In this document: one piece after another, positions 32,526 through 46,600 of the stretch
Layout of the letters: each line of letters opens with the position of its first letter
Position numbering within the stretch: the first letter of the stretch is position 1
NCBI GenBank assembly: GCA_003255065.1
Contig: QAOA01001229.1
Span: 814,811 to 878,810 of the forward strand
Origin: Cercis canadensis
Lineage: Eukaryota > Streptophyta > Magnoliopsida > Fabales > Fabaceae
Direction: 5' to 3'
DNA: 64,000 bases
Notes under the pieces: generated by a model
What the model saw: the letters and a program-made list of their open reading frames with translations, nothing else
Told to the model about the DNA's origin: nothing
Database searches by the model: none
Made by a program: the position numbers and the translations under genes

Positions 32526-33390
32526 TCTCGTTAAATGGCGCCGTTGGTCGTTGCAAAACAAGGCGGAGGACTTGTCCAGGGTGGGGGTTGTTCAAACTTT
32601 AATTTCAATGTCCTTATTAAAAAAAAAATTAAACAAAAAAACATTTCAGTATTTATTATTATGGAATTAATAGTTTTATGAGACTAAAAATTTGAAAATT
32701 AAAAATCTAATTGGAACTGTCAAAATATATTATTTTTTATCCCTAAATGGACAAAACTAAAAAAGAATATTAAAAATGAATGACATCAATCTTAAAAAAA
32801 AAAACTCTTAACTAAATATATTGTATATGCTTATATAACTACAATATACTTCTCGAGTAATAGAACTCGCCTTCTCGCATAAACTTTTCATGTTAAATTA
32901 ATAAGAAATTACCTATAAAATTAGTAAGAGTCAACAAAATTTATGATGTTGTCTACAAAACAATATAAATAATGGTAACCGTTGTGATGAGGCCCTTAAC
33001 CAAAAAAAAAAAAGCTCATTCTTCACAAAATTGAACTACAATTACAAGGTATAAAAAGAAAAAGAACTATAGTTACTATTTAGTAAGACAGTTTTAATCT
33101 TACAAAAAAATATTGAAGAACACATTATTAGGAAAGTGATAGTTTTGATGACAAGAACTAGTTTGAATTATATTAAATTTATGTCTTCCAACCATTTAGG
33201 TGGGGAAGCTTAAAATTGTAAATTTCTTACCTTTTAAATTTCCAGGATTCAGATAATGCAGAGAGAGAAACTCATGTACAACAACGAGTTAGTAAGTATC
33301 TTAAGGAAAGCATTTAATAAAATCTAATTAACAGCTTTGGAAAATAGAAGCCCATAAAGGGTGAAGAGGACAACCAAAATATCCCTTCAG
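32526..33390. other. Promoter flank and spacer, no gene seen
   Basis: AT-rich sequence between two minus-strand genes. It holds the distal promoter of the oxidoreductase gene and, at its right end, the probable 3' UTR of the SAWADEE homeodomain gene. Confidence 0.5.
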
Positions 33391-36300
33391 TTATTTTCCT
33401 TCAGCCATGTTCTGACTAGAGACTAGAGGAATACTGCTTGTAATAACGTTGCTGGTGAATGCAGAGCTGGATGGGGGAACCATGGGATTTTCTGGTTTAA
33501 TATCAGTGGCTGTTTCAGCTTTTTTTGGATCCACATTCATAGGTTGCGGGGTGAGGGGAACATTTGCTTGTGATTGTGAAACTGGCGTTACCGAGGGAAA
33601 GTTTGCAGTCTGCTGCTTTGGCAATGTTTCAGCAGAACCAGAAACTCTCATAGGATGGAGAGTTACTGCCTCCATCACGGTCTTCTGCTGATCCATAGGT
33701 GCTGCCTCATTCACAGCATGAAGTTGTTGTAATCTGTAATCAGTTTCAGGCCTGCGACAAACCTTCCTAAGTGGCACAATTTCCTGATAATGAATCAACA
33801 CAATGCATCGAATTAACAGTGCAGTTATATGGTTACATGTCATAGAATCTTCACATTTAAACATAGATTAGTAAAATGCTGTAAAAGACAGAGTTCTCTT
33901 TCCTTTTAGTGACACCATTTTAAAGCAACAGGACTAAATGAAGCATAACAGACGCAGACCATTATAGCATAACATAAATATCGATAGAGCTGGAGTGCAA
34001 ACCATATGCATCCGCTGCTTAAAATTTCACCATTTACATTTGTTTGGATGGCGATGATGGAAGGGAAGGGAGGGGAAGAAAAGGAAAGGAAAAGAAGGGT
34101 TATGTCGTGGTGAAATATATGTTTTGAATTCCTAGGATGACATATGTTCCCACCTAATAACCAAACTAAGGATATAATTATCATAGCACTTAGCTCTGTA
34201 TGATTGTCCACCCATCATACGAGGCCAACAGCTAACAATAAAATATTGTGACAGAGTCAAATCATGAAAAATAAAATCCCACAACAAAAGATCATATTAA
34301 GAATTGATACCTCCGACTGATCATGATCATAACGAACCAAAAACCTACAACGGCAGCCTCTTACATCATGCCTCCGTCTTTGAGCATCAAGGACATGAGC
34401 ATCAAAGTAAAGAGCCTGCTCTTTACCTTCCTGTAATTTAAAAAATCAAAATTCAGAAAAGAGGAAAATGAAAAAACAAATGCTCTAAACAATGATTTTG
34501 ACCAAATTATTCTTTAATGAGACCTGCCTATAGATATTCCCACCTGAAAACAGAGTATGAGATCTCCAGGGAGGACTGCAACACATTCTGATGATTCACA
34601 TGGAAGAGAGCGTGGCCTTACATTCTTTTTTATATTAACCCACTCGTCTTCCTCAGGTCCAAAACCAGCAAACCGCACCAGAACTTCCTAAAACATGGAG
34701 AAAGATATTATCATTACAAGAACTGTGTAGGCAGAAGTGCTGAGTTCTGCCTTTTGAAATGTTGAGATAATTTGAGCCCAAAATTACCGGATCATTGGTC
34801 TCCAAATATCTGTGGGATAGAAAGTTAGCAACATCATACCTGAGAAAAAGAAGACCAGAAGTCAGTAAAACAAATCTAAAATAATTAAGAGAGAGAAAAA
34901 ACGAGAAACAGAAAACATAGATGGATTGGAATTCAGAAATACTGACCATGCTCCATCCCTTCCAGATTTAGCTTCAAACTCCGTAACTGAATTTTCTGGA
35001 GTACCTTTTCCGGAAGCCGGAACTGAATAGAACAAAATAAGGCAATGCATGTAAAATTGTAAACTAATATACAGTATAAATATGACTAACACATTAAGTC
35101 CCTCTACATGCTTTCAAGTAAGCAAATAAAGGAACAAGAATTTATCATAAAACACATAAACTGACAACATTAGATTCTCTAAGTTATCACCAATAACATT
35201 AACCATCTGTTAAAAAGGATAAAGGTAATCTTAAAGTTCTACTCTAAGCTTGAAAGTAGATAATAATGATCTCACAACACAGATATTAAAAGGATTGAGA
35301 TTGATACATATTATACATAATATGTGCTATGTCTAAAGAGCAGTACGCCAATATGTACCATCTATCATGCAAGAACACATCATTCGCAACATTGCACAAT
35401 CATATAAGATCAACAACTTGGTTTTAGAGCTAGTAGTGATTCATATATAGTTACATTAAGCACTCCATTCAGTTCCAGCACTGAATTAATCCACATATCA
35501 GGAACAAGGGATGCAGCAGAAGAACAGGGAAATTTCTCAGAATAAGCAAAATACAAGGGAATTCAATCCGCAGAGCTAACTTTGCATCAGAAAAATCTTT
35601 GATGCCAGTCAATAGTTACTTTAACATTAACGCAAGACTTGTGCTGTTGATATTTGAACTGGAATAAGTAGTTTATGGCATATTCGAATTGCTGACACTG
35701 CCAAAAACTAAATGAAAAGTCTGGCTTAGAAAGTGGCAACACAGTCATGAATGGCTGTCTGCACACAAGCAATATGATAAATGGGAATTTAATCAATAGG
35801 CAATCTTAACTCAGCAAGCTTCCAGGCTCTTGCTAATATGCAACTGTAGTTCTCAGCTGACTTCACATAAATCCTTACACTAAGGACAACATAAATCAAT
35901 ATGCATTTCCTGTAGCTCCATAAAATTGCCATGTCAGACAACTACTCTTACCACATTCCTATTTTAAACTAATAAAATTTTGTTTTTCTTTTAGGCAAGT
36001 TGGACATGTGCAACCAATGGGCTTTGAATCCTTGATATAACCTTCTACTCTTGTTCTTACAGGGGTAGGAGGCATCAACGGACACAAAATTTATCAGCAT
36101 AGCAACAATAAAATTATTATATTGAAATTATTATGATAAAGACAAACAGAAAAATAACATCAAAAAAATGATTCAGGGAATATTAGTAAATGGAGCTAGT
36201 AAAGAGAGCAGAGAATCCTCCACTAACCAATAATTCTTTACTTCTTTTTTCCCTTTCTCATACTGTCATACACATTGAAAATTAAAACAAGCAAAGTAGC

Positions 36301-37984
36301 CCCAAGAAGCACAATATAGAGCATGTACATCTAGGTGAGTATAAACTAAAGCTCACGGTAAAATCAGCAGAATCAGCTCAGATAACTTGTACATCCAAGA
36401 TGATAATATTGAAATATGGCATTAGCCTAGTGGGTAGTAACTTCGATCTAGGATACACAGCTCAACTAAAATGAACACAATATAAAACATATATAAGTAC
36501 CACTATCAAGTAAGTACCATCAAGGATTACAAAAAAATAAAAAAGTTGAACACCAAAATTTAAATATAAAGCAGCAACATCTACCTGAAGTAGCAGGAAT
36601 TGGAGCAGCCATTGGTTGAGGCATATTCCTAACTGGGGTTGAATCATCTCGAGGCATAGGGGTGATGTTTAACTTTCCAGGAGCTTTACTTGATTTTGCC
36701 CTTATAGCATACCGCTTGTTTTGAAACCAATTCCAAACCTATAAATGAAGAAGAAACTAAGAAAATGGAGCCTGAAAGATTCCTAATCACATCATAACAT
36801 AGTTATCATACTTGCTTCATCTGCACTGTAATCTTGCCTTTACGTTCTGGTGATTCACTACAGACAAAAAAGACAAGTGCCTTAAAATGTCAATCACATG
36901 GTTTATGAGCAGACCAGATATTGCTCAAATTCCTTAAAGTACTCAAGAATAGCACAACACACCTGAATTTTTCTGCAAGAATTGTAAGAACATCACGTGC
37001 CGGCATTGCATTATTGTGTTCTTGCAAAATAGCTTCCATTTCGGAAACCTGTAAAGATACACAATAATTTAGAGATGTATTCTTTATGGAAACCCTCCAA
37101 TTAAAATCTAACCTTCAATTCAAGTCCATCTAGGGCCGTTGAATACCCAAATGAACCCGATAAACCCAGAAAAACCAAGCAAATATGTACGGGTTGGTTT
37201 ACGTTTTATGTGCAAGAAAATCAAAAAAATTTACAACAAAGAGTTGAGGGGACATATATAAGAGGGTAGAGAAAGAGATACAACAAGTAGAGACCTAAAA
37301 GCATGCTTCCTTAAATGAATTACATGAATGGATATCCATTATCCATAAACGCACAGAATGCCTGCAAGGTAGGCATTCTACAGAGGCAGCTAACCGTCTA
37401 TCTCAAAAGACAAAAAAAACCCATCAATATGGAGTGTAATTAGAACAAGTTAAGGCCAAACTTCATGGGAAAGAACGAGTATTAAGAAGCCACAATGAAC
37501 CCAACTTAGACTTCATAAAAAGATGAGGAAGTCACAACAGAATGTTAAGAGACGCGACCCCCCCTCTCTCTTCCTCCGGGGGGCCAAAGGAATAGAATGA
37601 AAGAAAATATTCCCTTAAGTCTCAATCCAAAGAAACAAAAACAGAATAAAGATTTGAGAACCCAAAAATGGAGCAGATATTACCAGCAATCAAGGACACC
37701 CATTTCATTAATTTACCAGCAAATTCGAAATTGAGCACATAAACACACATTCATGTAAATATATACACACGAGAAGGACAAGACAAATAGAGCAAAGAAA
37801 TCCTGAAATGAAACACCCCATATATCAATTTCGACACAACTTTAGCTTATAAGCACGTTTATGTCACCTATGCATGTGTTTCAGTTTAATACATGACAAA
37901 ATTTTGCGCGAAACTTGAAAAGAAAAATACCTCGGCCTGTGTAAAACGAAAGGCGGGGCCTCCATTACTTGGAGGCCTACCCAT
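33391..37984 (-). CDS. SHH2: SAWADEE homeodomain protein, SHH2-like
   Basis: Nine exons in transcript order: 37984-37931, 37048-36963, 36857-36812, 36738-36585, 35022-34947, 34839-34788, 34687-34544, 34430-34311, 33783-33391. All phases close, giving 374 residues. An N-terminal divergent homeodomain runs from about 10 to 75 ([16 protein letters not shown] ... [16 protein letters not shown]). A linker with [14 protein letters not shown] follows. The SAWADEE domain, about 135-260, starts at [20 protein letters not shown]. Its zinc-binding pattern is visible as Cys191 (in SSEC) and His225, Cys230 and Cys232 (HDVRGCRC). The C-terminal 100 residues are Pro/Thr/Ser-rich and ligand-free. In Arabidopsis SHH1 this domain reads unmethylated H3K4/methylated H3K9 and recruits Pol IV; SHH2 is the closest relative (At3g18380, from memory). 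Assignment to SHH2 over SHH1 rests on remembered sequence and should be checked by a tree. Confidence 0.92.
36410..36475 (+). mobile_element. SINE-like fragment (A-box start) in an intron
   Basis: Within intron 4 of the SAWADEE gene (35023-36584) the plus strand reads GGCATTAGCCTAGTGGGTAG, which matches a tRNA-type A box (TRGCNNAGYGG). No clear B box or target duplication was found. A second piece at about 35985-36085 has, on the minus strand, GGATTCAAAGCCC like a B box. Both may be SINE relics. Confidence 0.3.
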
Positions 37985-39792
37985 GAGCTCTTTTCTCAGT
38001 CTCTACCAGAAGCTGTCAGAAAAAAATTGATCCCAGAAACAAGAAGAAATCAGAAAGGAATTGTTTAGGCTCGCTATGACGAGCGAGGGAACTGCAAAGG
38101 CATTGATGAAGCTAATTTATATAATATCCAAACAATCCTGGGTAGAAATTGGAGGAAGAATAGAGAGTGAGAGAGACAGAGAAAAGAGGGAAGATGGGTG
38201 TTTGGATTCAAACCTTGTGTTGCAAAGAGCTGAGCCAGGTGACAGGTACTACGATGATCAGGCACAGGACAGTGCCCGTAAGAGGCCCACTATTGGAATA
38301 AAAGATTTATATCGTCCACTTCACAAATGAATACCTTCTAATTTTCATCAAGTGAACAAAATAAAGATTAAAAAAGAATGAAATTGAGGACAAAATTTGA
38401 ATTTTAAGACCAGACACAATTAAAAAACATGTATTCGAGATTACTAAATTTTGTATAATTAGTTGTTAACTGTGTTTGCAAAGAGCGAGTCATATAGTAT
38501 TAAAAAATTGATTAAAGGGATTAATTGAATCGTTGTAATATAAGAAATAACGGTGGAAAAAATTATTTAAGTAACTACTACATTTTATTTGGTTGTTATT
38601 TTTAGTTAAATCATTTATGTAGATGGTATATTTTATTTAATAATTGCAGCGCATTTATAATTTTTATTTAATTATATATTTTTCTTTTCATAAAGAAGAT
38701 GATTGAGCTAATTTTATACTTTGTAAAAATTTAGATAGTTTAAATTATTACTAAAATAAAGGCACGTATAGCCAAGAAAAATAAAAAGTTTTATTTTTTT
38801 AGTGGGTAAGAGATAATGGGATGAGATTTAAAAAAAAAAAAAAGAATGAAGTTAGAAATGAAAAAAAGCGAGTAAAGAAAGGAAATAGGAACGTATAATT
38901 CTTTAAAATACATATATTAGTAAATTATGATGATATTCAAATAAAATAAAACTATTCTTGAAACTTTCGCAGTAAATAAATAGATAAAAAAAAAAAAAAA
39001 AAAAAAAGATAAGATAGTAAATATTCTCTTTATTAATAATATAGATAGATTATTGTCATGTAATCATCAAGTAAACAGAATTTCAAATTAATTTGTTTAT
39101 CTCACATTCTTTTGAAACTTATAAAAACATAGCAAGGAATAACTGATCCTCTCCTAAATACCATTCCACTTATTCTAACAAGAGAAGTTGCCACTCTCTT
39201 GAAGTGTACTTGTGTAACAAGTAGGAAGCCTCCAATGCGTCACACACATACATCAAACACCAAACACCTTTCTTTAGCCAACCATATGCATCTGAGGGGC
39301 ATACCATATCTATTCACATAGTGAATCTCATGAATGGCACTGTCAAGACACACTCAATATCATGAATGAAATAAGTAGGTAAGGAATTTTATACTAATAG
39401 AAGTTCCAAATAATCATATGATAGTCATCCTAGCTATATTTGAAGTTACAAAACAAGCAATTCTCTAGAAACAATTTGCAAAACTAAACTAGTTGAATAG
39501 AAACAGTCATAGAGTAGATAACAGTGGGCATTCCACGCCAAGTAGATGTCAAGGTCATGAATCCATCGTCTAACTGCCTATCCTACCTCAAGTACTCTTA
39601 TACTATACATCCTTATCCTATACGGTAGCCTCAATACATATGCCATAAGGCAAAACTTTACATAGAGGAGTAAACCCTGTTTTTTACTACTTTAGAACCA
39701 TAACCTTCCAAGCAGCACCATGATTCTCAATTGGATTGCAGTTACAAAAGTAACTATGTCTTCCTCCATGGGAGAGAACAGAAGCATATTCC
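37985..39792. other. Intergenic space with the SAWADEE gene promoter
   Basis: The first 350 bases upstream of the minus-strand start are purine-rich (GAGAGAGACAGAGAAAAG near 38166) and must hold the 5' leader and core promoter. The rest is AT-rich with poly-A runs (about 38985-39007). Near 39790 begins the 3' end of the next gene. Confidence 0.5.
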
Positions 39793-41328
39793 CTATGCAG
39801 CTTCATCTTCAAGGTTGTTGACCCGTTCACACTCATCAATCCACTCGCAATATCTGCAGTCATATAATATAGATATTAAAAGAAGAACAAAAGGGTTACT
39901 TGTAAGAGATTTTGGATAGATGTCATAAATACTTGAAACTTACATGTCTATGGGTTCACTTAAAGCTGCAAAAAATAAAAAATAAAGAAAAATCTATTAG
40001 TACACTTTTAGACTCAAGCAAAAATAATAGACAGCAAAAACCAGAGAAACTGTCAATGTCTCAACAGAATAGAGTAACATAGACGTGATGTATAAATATA
40101 ATTCATTTAAGAAAATATAATTAGCATAATCCACCAAACAGCATATTACAGTCACACTAGAGTTGGTGGCAGAAAGCAAGTCAGATCCACTTAAAGTAAC
40201 CGCAAGTGTCTAGATGGTCATCCTACTTCTCCTACTCTCTTTAAGATAACATACTCGGAGGACATTCTTCATGAAACATTCCATAGCCAAAGCACCTAAA
40301 TTGGCATAAACTTCATACCCGCAAGTTTCCATTTTAAAAGACCCAAAGAATTGACCTCTTCCTAGTTACACTAAGCTTCAAAGCTTCTATCAGATGAATT
40401 TTGATTTAAACTGATAAACAGAACCATCACAAGAATTGTCACACTTTTCTTTACATAAGCAAATAACTAGGGCACATCAAGTGACACTAGCAGATAAAGT
40501 AATATACCCTAAGATGCTGATATACGTAAGGATTAAGGATTCTCAGAGACAAGAATTGCTAAAATATTCAAATGCCCTTGAATATGCTTTCCTTGAAAAT
40601 CTGAGAAGATGCCAAAAAGTCTCAACATTCTTTTAATGCAAACCAAGCAAATACCAGATCATACCTGTAATCGCCGTGCTGAAATTCTCCTTACATATCC
40701 CACATACAAGCTCGCCAATCAAATCCTTCATATCACTGAAAACAGAAGAATTGTGTTTTTAAAGCAAAACATAGGAATTACATCAAAAACTTAAAAGAAA
40801 AACCTATCACTAACATGTGCCAACTTATTTTATGACAGTGAAACTGTTGTCTAGATTATCCTAATGTTATGGTCCCTTAAGACAACAATTTAAATCATGT
40901 TCAAATCATGAGATTCTCTTCAAAGAAGCCTCTAAATATGACCCATTTGATAATCCAATGCCATCTTACCTAATTTACTCCAAAACTTAACATCTAACAA
41001 TATATAGATCAGCTAATAAAATCTAATTCCTGGTTTATCTTAATTTCAGTGAAGACTTGGATGCCTTTCATTGAAATTGCAGCCTTCTAAAATAGCACCA
41101 AAATCTTTATTCAGCTATGAATAAGAAAAACATAAATCTTTGCTAAAAGTGTCAAGGATGCAGAAACAATTTCTTGGAAACAGGAAAGCCAACAAGCAAG
41201 TAAAGGAAATCTTACAGACGACATTCAACACTGCTTCCATGGTTGCAGAAGGGACAAGTAAAAACAGTATCAAGCTTGTTCATTCGCTTATTAGGAGGAG
41301 GCTTCTTTCTTGACTTCCTTTTTGCCAT
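39793..41328 (-). CDS. Transcription elongation factor 1 homologue (ELOF1/Elf1)
   Basis: Four coding exons in transcript order: 41328-41216, 40735-40665, 39965-39944 (22 nt) and 39853-39793. They join to an 88-residue protein, the normal size for plant Elf1. It starts with a basic tail MAKRKSRKKPPPNKR and has a zinc ribbon with ligands Cys25 and Cys28 (TCPFCNH) and Cys49 and Cys52 (VCGIC), then [28 protein letters not shown]. Elf1 binds elongating RNA polymerase II near the downstream DNA and aids transcription through chromatin and repair. The join order is unambiguous because family residues continue across each junction. An upstream non-coding exon is likely: a donor CAG|GTACC sits near 42307 and an acceptor just before the ATG, implying a 5' UTR intron of about 1 kb. 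From memory Arabidopsis has this gene at At5g46030. Confidence 0.95.
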
Positions 41329-41334
41329 TTGTCA

Positions 41335-42310
41335 CCTGAAAACAGCTGCTATAAATATGTGATTTCAGCAGCTTACAATTGTTGGCATCAATCATGCATA
41401 ACCCCCTAACTTAGACTTAAAGCTAACCACCATTTTATTTTAATTAATGAAGAGATTCCATCACTCAAACTTCCACATAATTAATTATGGGCCTATCCAA
41501 TAATATCATTCAGTGGTAGTATCAAGCTGACAGGCCTTCAGAAATAAGTTTCTATGATCCAAAAAATACAGAAAACACACCCCTTCCTTGTTCATAAGTG
41601 GAACACCAAGTTGACATGTACTAATAACAAATATATTGATAGATAAATCAAGGACAGGAGCACATTCAATTGCATTTACTTCAGAGAACTACATCAACAT
41701 CAAACAAAATTATTTATCACCAAAAACATACATGGACAATCTAATTTCATAACATAGTGGCAGAAAAGACATGAAAAAGTATATAATTCTTTGATTTACC
41801 CCAACCATGAATATATGCAACAAAACGCAATTATGGAAGTAGCCAAATCAGTACCAGCCAGAATGAAAGAGAACCGCAGGAAAACCAAAACAAAAGGCCC
41901 AAACAACCAATTTAACAATTTGTACTCCAAATAGGAATAAAGCATCTTCCTTCCATCCCCCACCAAAAAACAAAAAAAAAAAATTCAGACTCATGTTATG
42001 TTATCAAAGTTCTCTGCTTCTAGAATATTTATATCTTCCTCTTCACCAATTTATTATTGCAAGCAAAGGAAGAATCAATCAAACATATGATTAAAATAGC
42101 ACAAGCAACATATGGTAAAGCATCACAGTAAGCAGGAAAATTGTTGGGGGTTTGGATAAAGTATATACATTTAGAATCAAACCCTAGATTGTCTAAAGAT
42201 CAAGGGTTCGCAACAAAGCAATCTGAGAAATCCTAGATGATTGGAGAGGAAGTAAAGGGAAAAAACGAGGAAAATAATATGAAGCAATAGGAGAAAGAGA
42301 AGGTACCTGA
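41335..42310 (-). other. Probable 5' UTR intron of the ELOF1 gene
   Basis: On the minus strand TTTGATTCAG|GTACCTTCTC near 42307 is a good donor and a TTTTCAG|GTGAC acceptor lies about 7 bases before the ATG. The region between is AT-rich, with no gene. The leader exon would be upstream, at about 42310-42480. Confidence 0.5.
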
Positions 42311-42489
42311 ATCAAATTAAGCTTTACTCTTTGTGGGCACACTGGTTTGATCGAGAGCAATAGAAGCAAGGCCATGGCGGGTGGAGGAGTTTATAGGGGG
42401 CTCTCTGGGTCGGTGTGAAAATTCAAGAGAGTGTTCTTCAAAGTCATGACAATCGACAGAAACAAACAAAGCTCTGTTTCGTTTACATC

Positions 42490-43608
42490 TGTGCTCATCC
42501 ACTTTTGGAGGGAAAATAAGTCCGTCGCTAACAACATCTCAAAAAATCGTTGCTAAAAGAGAAAAAAATAAAATAAATTATTTTCCAATTCTAAAATTGG
42601 AGAGAAATGTCATGCACTAAAATACTCTTTAACATTATATGATTATTTAGTTTATTTTTAAATATAATAATCACATGCTATTGCTAAGTAAAAATAATTA
42701 TATATTCTATCATTTCTCTCAAATTCTAGGACTAAAGAATAATTTTTCCAAAAAAAATCTCCTTTTTTAACATTCATTTTTTAAGGGAATCAAAGAAGTA
42801 ATTTCTTTTTATGTGTGGGAAATTATAGAAAATACTTCTCTCAATTCTCAAAGAAATATAATACTAAGATACACTAATTACATCCATAAGGCTAGTTCCC
42901 CTCCTTCTTTCTTTTAACTTTTATAACCTTTGGTGCTGCTCCTATTCATTAAAAAGAATGATTTATTTGATTATTTATGAAAGATATTATGTATTATCAT
43001 GTTATTTTTCAGAAATCTAAAATGGGCATTGCTATTCACATAAAAGAAATAGAAAAATACAAGTTAAAATGCAATCTATTTAAAAAAAAAAAAAAACTAT
43101 ACTCANAAAAAAAAAAAAAACTATGCTCATGTGCTTAATAAATTTATTAAAAAGCACACTAATTATCCTCTATCTCATACTCTGTACATGGACAACATTT
43201 TACGCATTTGTTAAACCCTCAATACTTGATAGATTTTTTCTTGATCCCCTGGTAAGGGTTCAAAACAACATAGCTTCTCGTGCATTCGAAGGTACATGTT
43301 AGTGAGTCATGAGAGTGGTTGTCTGCTTTCTTCAGTATGGTCCAAAAATTGCAATGCACAAAGCGGTAATTGAGTTGTGGAAAAGAAGAGCAGGGAATAA
43401 AGAGGAAACATGCACATAAAACTAAAATCAGTAGCATGACTCAAACCCTTCATACTTCATAGATTTTCTCGAGGTTACAATATAATTTTGTTTTTCCTAA
43501 ATAACTTCTAATTCAAATTTAAGCAATAAAATAACGGGGAATTGGGAGGAGAGGTCCCTTGACCAGAATTTTTAAAACATAAATGAAAGTATTAAAAGGC
43601 AGCCAATG
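42490..43608. other. Intergenic space, no gene seen
   Basis: AT-rich spacer between the ELOF1 promoter and the 3' end of the exonuclease gene. An A14-CTATACTCA phrase is duplicated around an N at 43105. The small minus-strand frame at 43219-43437 has no recognised content. Confidence 0.5.
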
Positions 43609-46600
43609 CTAAGTTGCATCTCCAGTGTGGTTCACATTTAAAGCATCTTCCTTCTTTCGTTTCTTTTTTGGCTTCCGTTTCTTTTGCTTCTGTTTGAGCC
43701 GAAATTGATCTTTTACACTCTTCTCCCATACTTTTCTATTCCTTTGATAAAGGAGCATGGCAGCGCGGGCATCTTCTATCTGAAATAACATGAATGTGTT
43801 ACCTAAGGTCCAAACTGTAGATTCAAAAATTCAGCTCACACCGAACTAACATTGTAATGAAATGCAGCTTGACAAAGGTGAAGAGAGTAACTTATTTATG
43901 AGAATGATATCATGAACTCTAGTTCAAATTCATGAAACTCTTTCATTTTTTATCCCAGAATTGCAACAGCAGAGCATTATCCAACATACTTATATTTGCA
44001 TCAGTAACACATGAAACATAAACACACATAAAAGGGGGGAAAACCAAAAAGTTAAAAAGGACTAACAGGGCAGTGCTCCCCCGTTTGGATTTGAGCACCA
44101 AGAAGTTCAGCAGCAAGATGTCGCAGTGCTCTTTTGCCACCTTCCCTGCTTAAACCCAAAGGAAAACTTATTAGAAGGCATTACAGGAATACATAGAATA
44201 TAAACAACAATGCAAACAGCTCAGAGTGGTAAGGAAGCAGTACTTAAGAAATGGTTGGTACTCAGAAGTATCGCGCACATCCTTTTTGGGGTGACTTAAT
44301 AATAATGCCTGCCAAAAACAGTCTAATTCTTAGTTTTACATGCCACACTCTGATAAGAAACGTGTATATGCAAAACAAGAAAAAGAGGAAAGTATATCTA
44401 CTTAAATGCTTAACCTTAAGATCATTGTGCAGGGCATGACCCACAAGGATCCTTCCTTTGATAAACTCTGCCACTTTCTTCTGAGCCATCCAATAATCTT
44501 TTCCTGCAAATTGTTTCAAGTTGCAAGATGCCTTAATCAATGCGGTAAACATAATGCCCACATGCTAATTGACCAGAGTCCGTCCTAAAAAAGATCTGGC
44601 AAAATTCAAATCCGCAAAGTATTACACATGGATAGCTGTTTTTAAGAATAGAGCCTTAGTAGTTGAACCATAACCTTTATAACATCACAGAAAATGGCAC
44701 CAGTTTCTAACTGCTAATCACACTAAAATTCTAATCATATTAGGTTTAGTGCCATCAGAATGGAATATTCAAGAGCAAGAATAGGGAATTTTGCACATTC
44801 CAAATGACACTACAGTAAGCTAAGCCTGTACTGCGTTAAGTTGAGGTAATACAAACAGTTCTTGAAAGTTTCTTCTTAGTTGCATGCTTCAAACAAACTA
44901 AAACACCAAGGCACCATTTCAAGAACAGTGGAATAAAAAATAATGTAGAAAGGTCACTCAAAAGCTTCATGAACAATGTCCAAACTTTCTTTGGGGAAGG
45001 CACCCCCNCCCCCCCCCCCCCCCCCCTCTTTTTTCTTCAGACTGGTTATGCTTACTGTCAATTGTCAGTTAATGATTGTGAGAAAATTAAAATTTTGAAG
45101 CCTATTGCAAAGAGATCAGGCCTTACATGTCAAACTGCATCTTAGGCTTTGAAATTCAATGTTCCAATCATAATTTAAATAGTAGAAAAAGGAAGATAAG
45201 TCACCTTTTTTCAAGTCTCGGGGTCGTATGCCACTAATTTTAGTGCGGAAGTCGACAACACGCTCAACCGGGCGAACAAACTCATCATAAATTACATTAC
45301 CCCACTTATTAACCTGACATTTCCTGAAGTAGCATTAGAAATACATGACTTGTAGAGACAGAGGTTCAATGAAATTCCAACTAATTTCAGAAGACAACAA
45401 AATTATGTAGTAACGTGTAAATGCAGAAACTCAAGCTGATGTTTCGAGAGACATCAAGCATAAGTCATGCTATTGCCTTAGACATGTATACATCAAAAGA
45501 ATATTACAATATTATGGCAAGATGAAGAGTAACAAATTAATACCAGTGTTACTCTTCCCAGGGCACTTTTGTTTCCTTGACCAACGCCAACCATTTCACA
45601 ATCCATGGCAACTGCATCAGTCAGACTGTCAAATGGTTAATAAGTTAAAGAACAGGGAACTTACAACATAGTCAAAAGGTCAAAAGAATAGCATTTATAA
45701 TTTAAATAAACAGATACAAACAAATGAAGTTACAGCACATAACAAAACCAAACTAATATAATCATAGTGTAAACTCTTTTAGTAAGTATGCAACTCAAAT
45801 TTACAGATTTTATTTCATTATTAAGCCATCACATGCATTAATTAAAAGACTTTCAAAACTCTTTCCAAATAATATTTGTAAAAAAACAAATAATATCAAA
45901 TAGTATCACCATTAATTCAAGGACTAGGAACATAGAATTTCATCAAAATTAACAAGTCTCAATCCCAATAATTAGGGGTTAGTTATATGAATTCAAAGTC
46001 AAGACCGTCTAAGGCCACAAGTATTCTCTTTTTCCATCATATCCTATCTAAGACCATCCTTTCATCAATCCTTTTGCAACCATACCTGTCCTTGTTACCT
46101 CTGCCCATATCATCTTCAATTTCTCTCTTCTGCTCTCAGACTCTCCTACTTGACTTCTCTCACCCTTCCACATCTAAGTATTTATACCCCTATGTCTAAC
46201 TCAACTTGGATGATTCTCCCTCCCGTGATAATCATATAATGTTCTTGACAGCCAAATGACATGCAATAAAGCACAGCAGGATATACTCTCTATCATCCAA
46301 GTTTCATCCCACATTCAATAAATAATTGAAACAAAAAAAGAACTGTACTAAAATCGAGTAGCTTTAATGAAATCAATGAATAACTCTTTCAAATTTTCAA
46401 GTAAAACATAATATGATGACGGTGTTATTCCATTCTGATAGAGATTAGCTTCTGACAGGAATAAACATAATAAACCGCAGTCATTTTTCAACAACTAGAA
46501 TTCCAAGCTCCCCTTCTCTTTTTCCCACTACACATAACCAAAGACAGAATATCATAACAGTACAAATTATAAGAGCCACCTGCAATCATCATTCACAGGA

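Noticed and set aside
45987-46199. Hydrophobic 70-codon frame on the plus strand
   Set aside because: It lies in an intron of the exonuclease gene, on the opposite strand, and is AT-rich low-complexity sequence.
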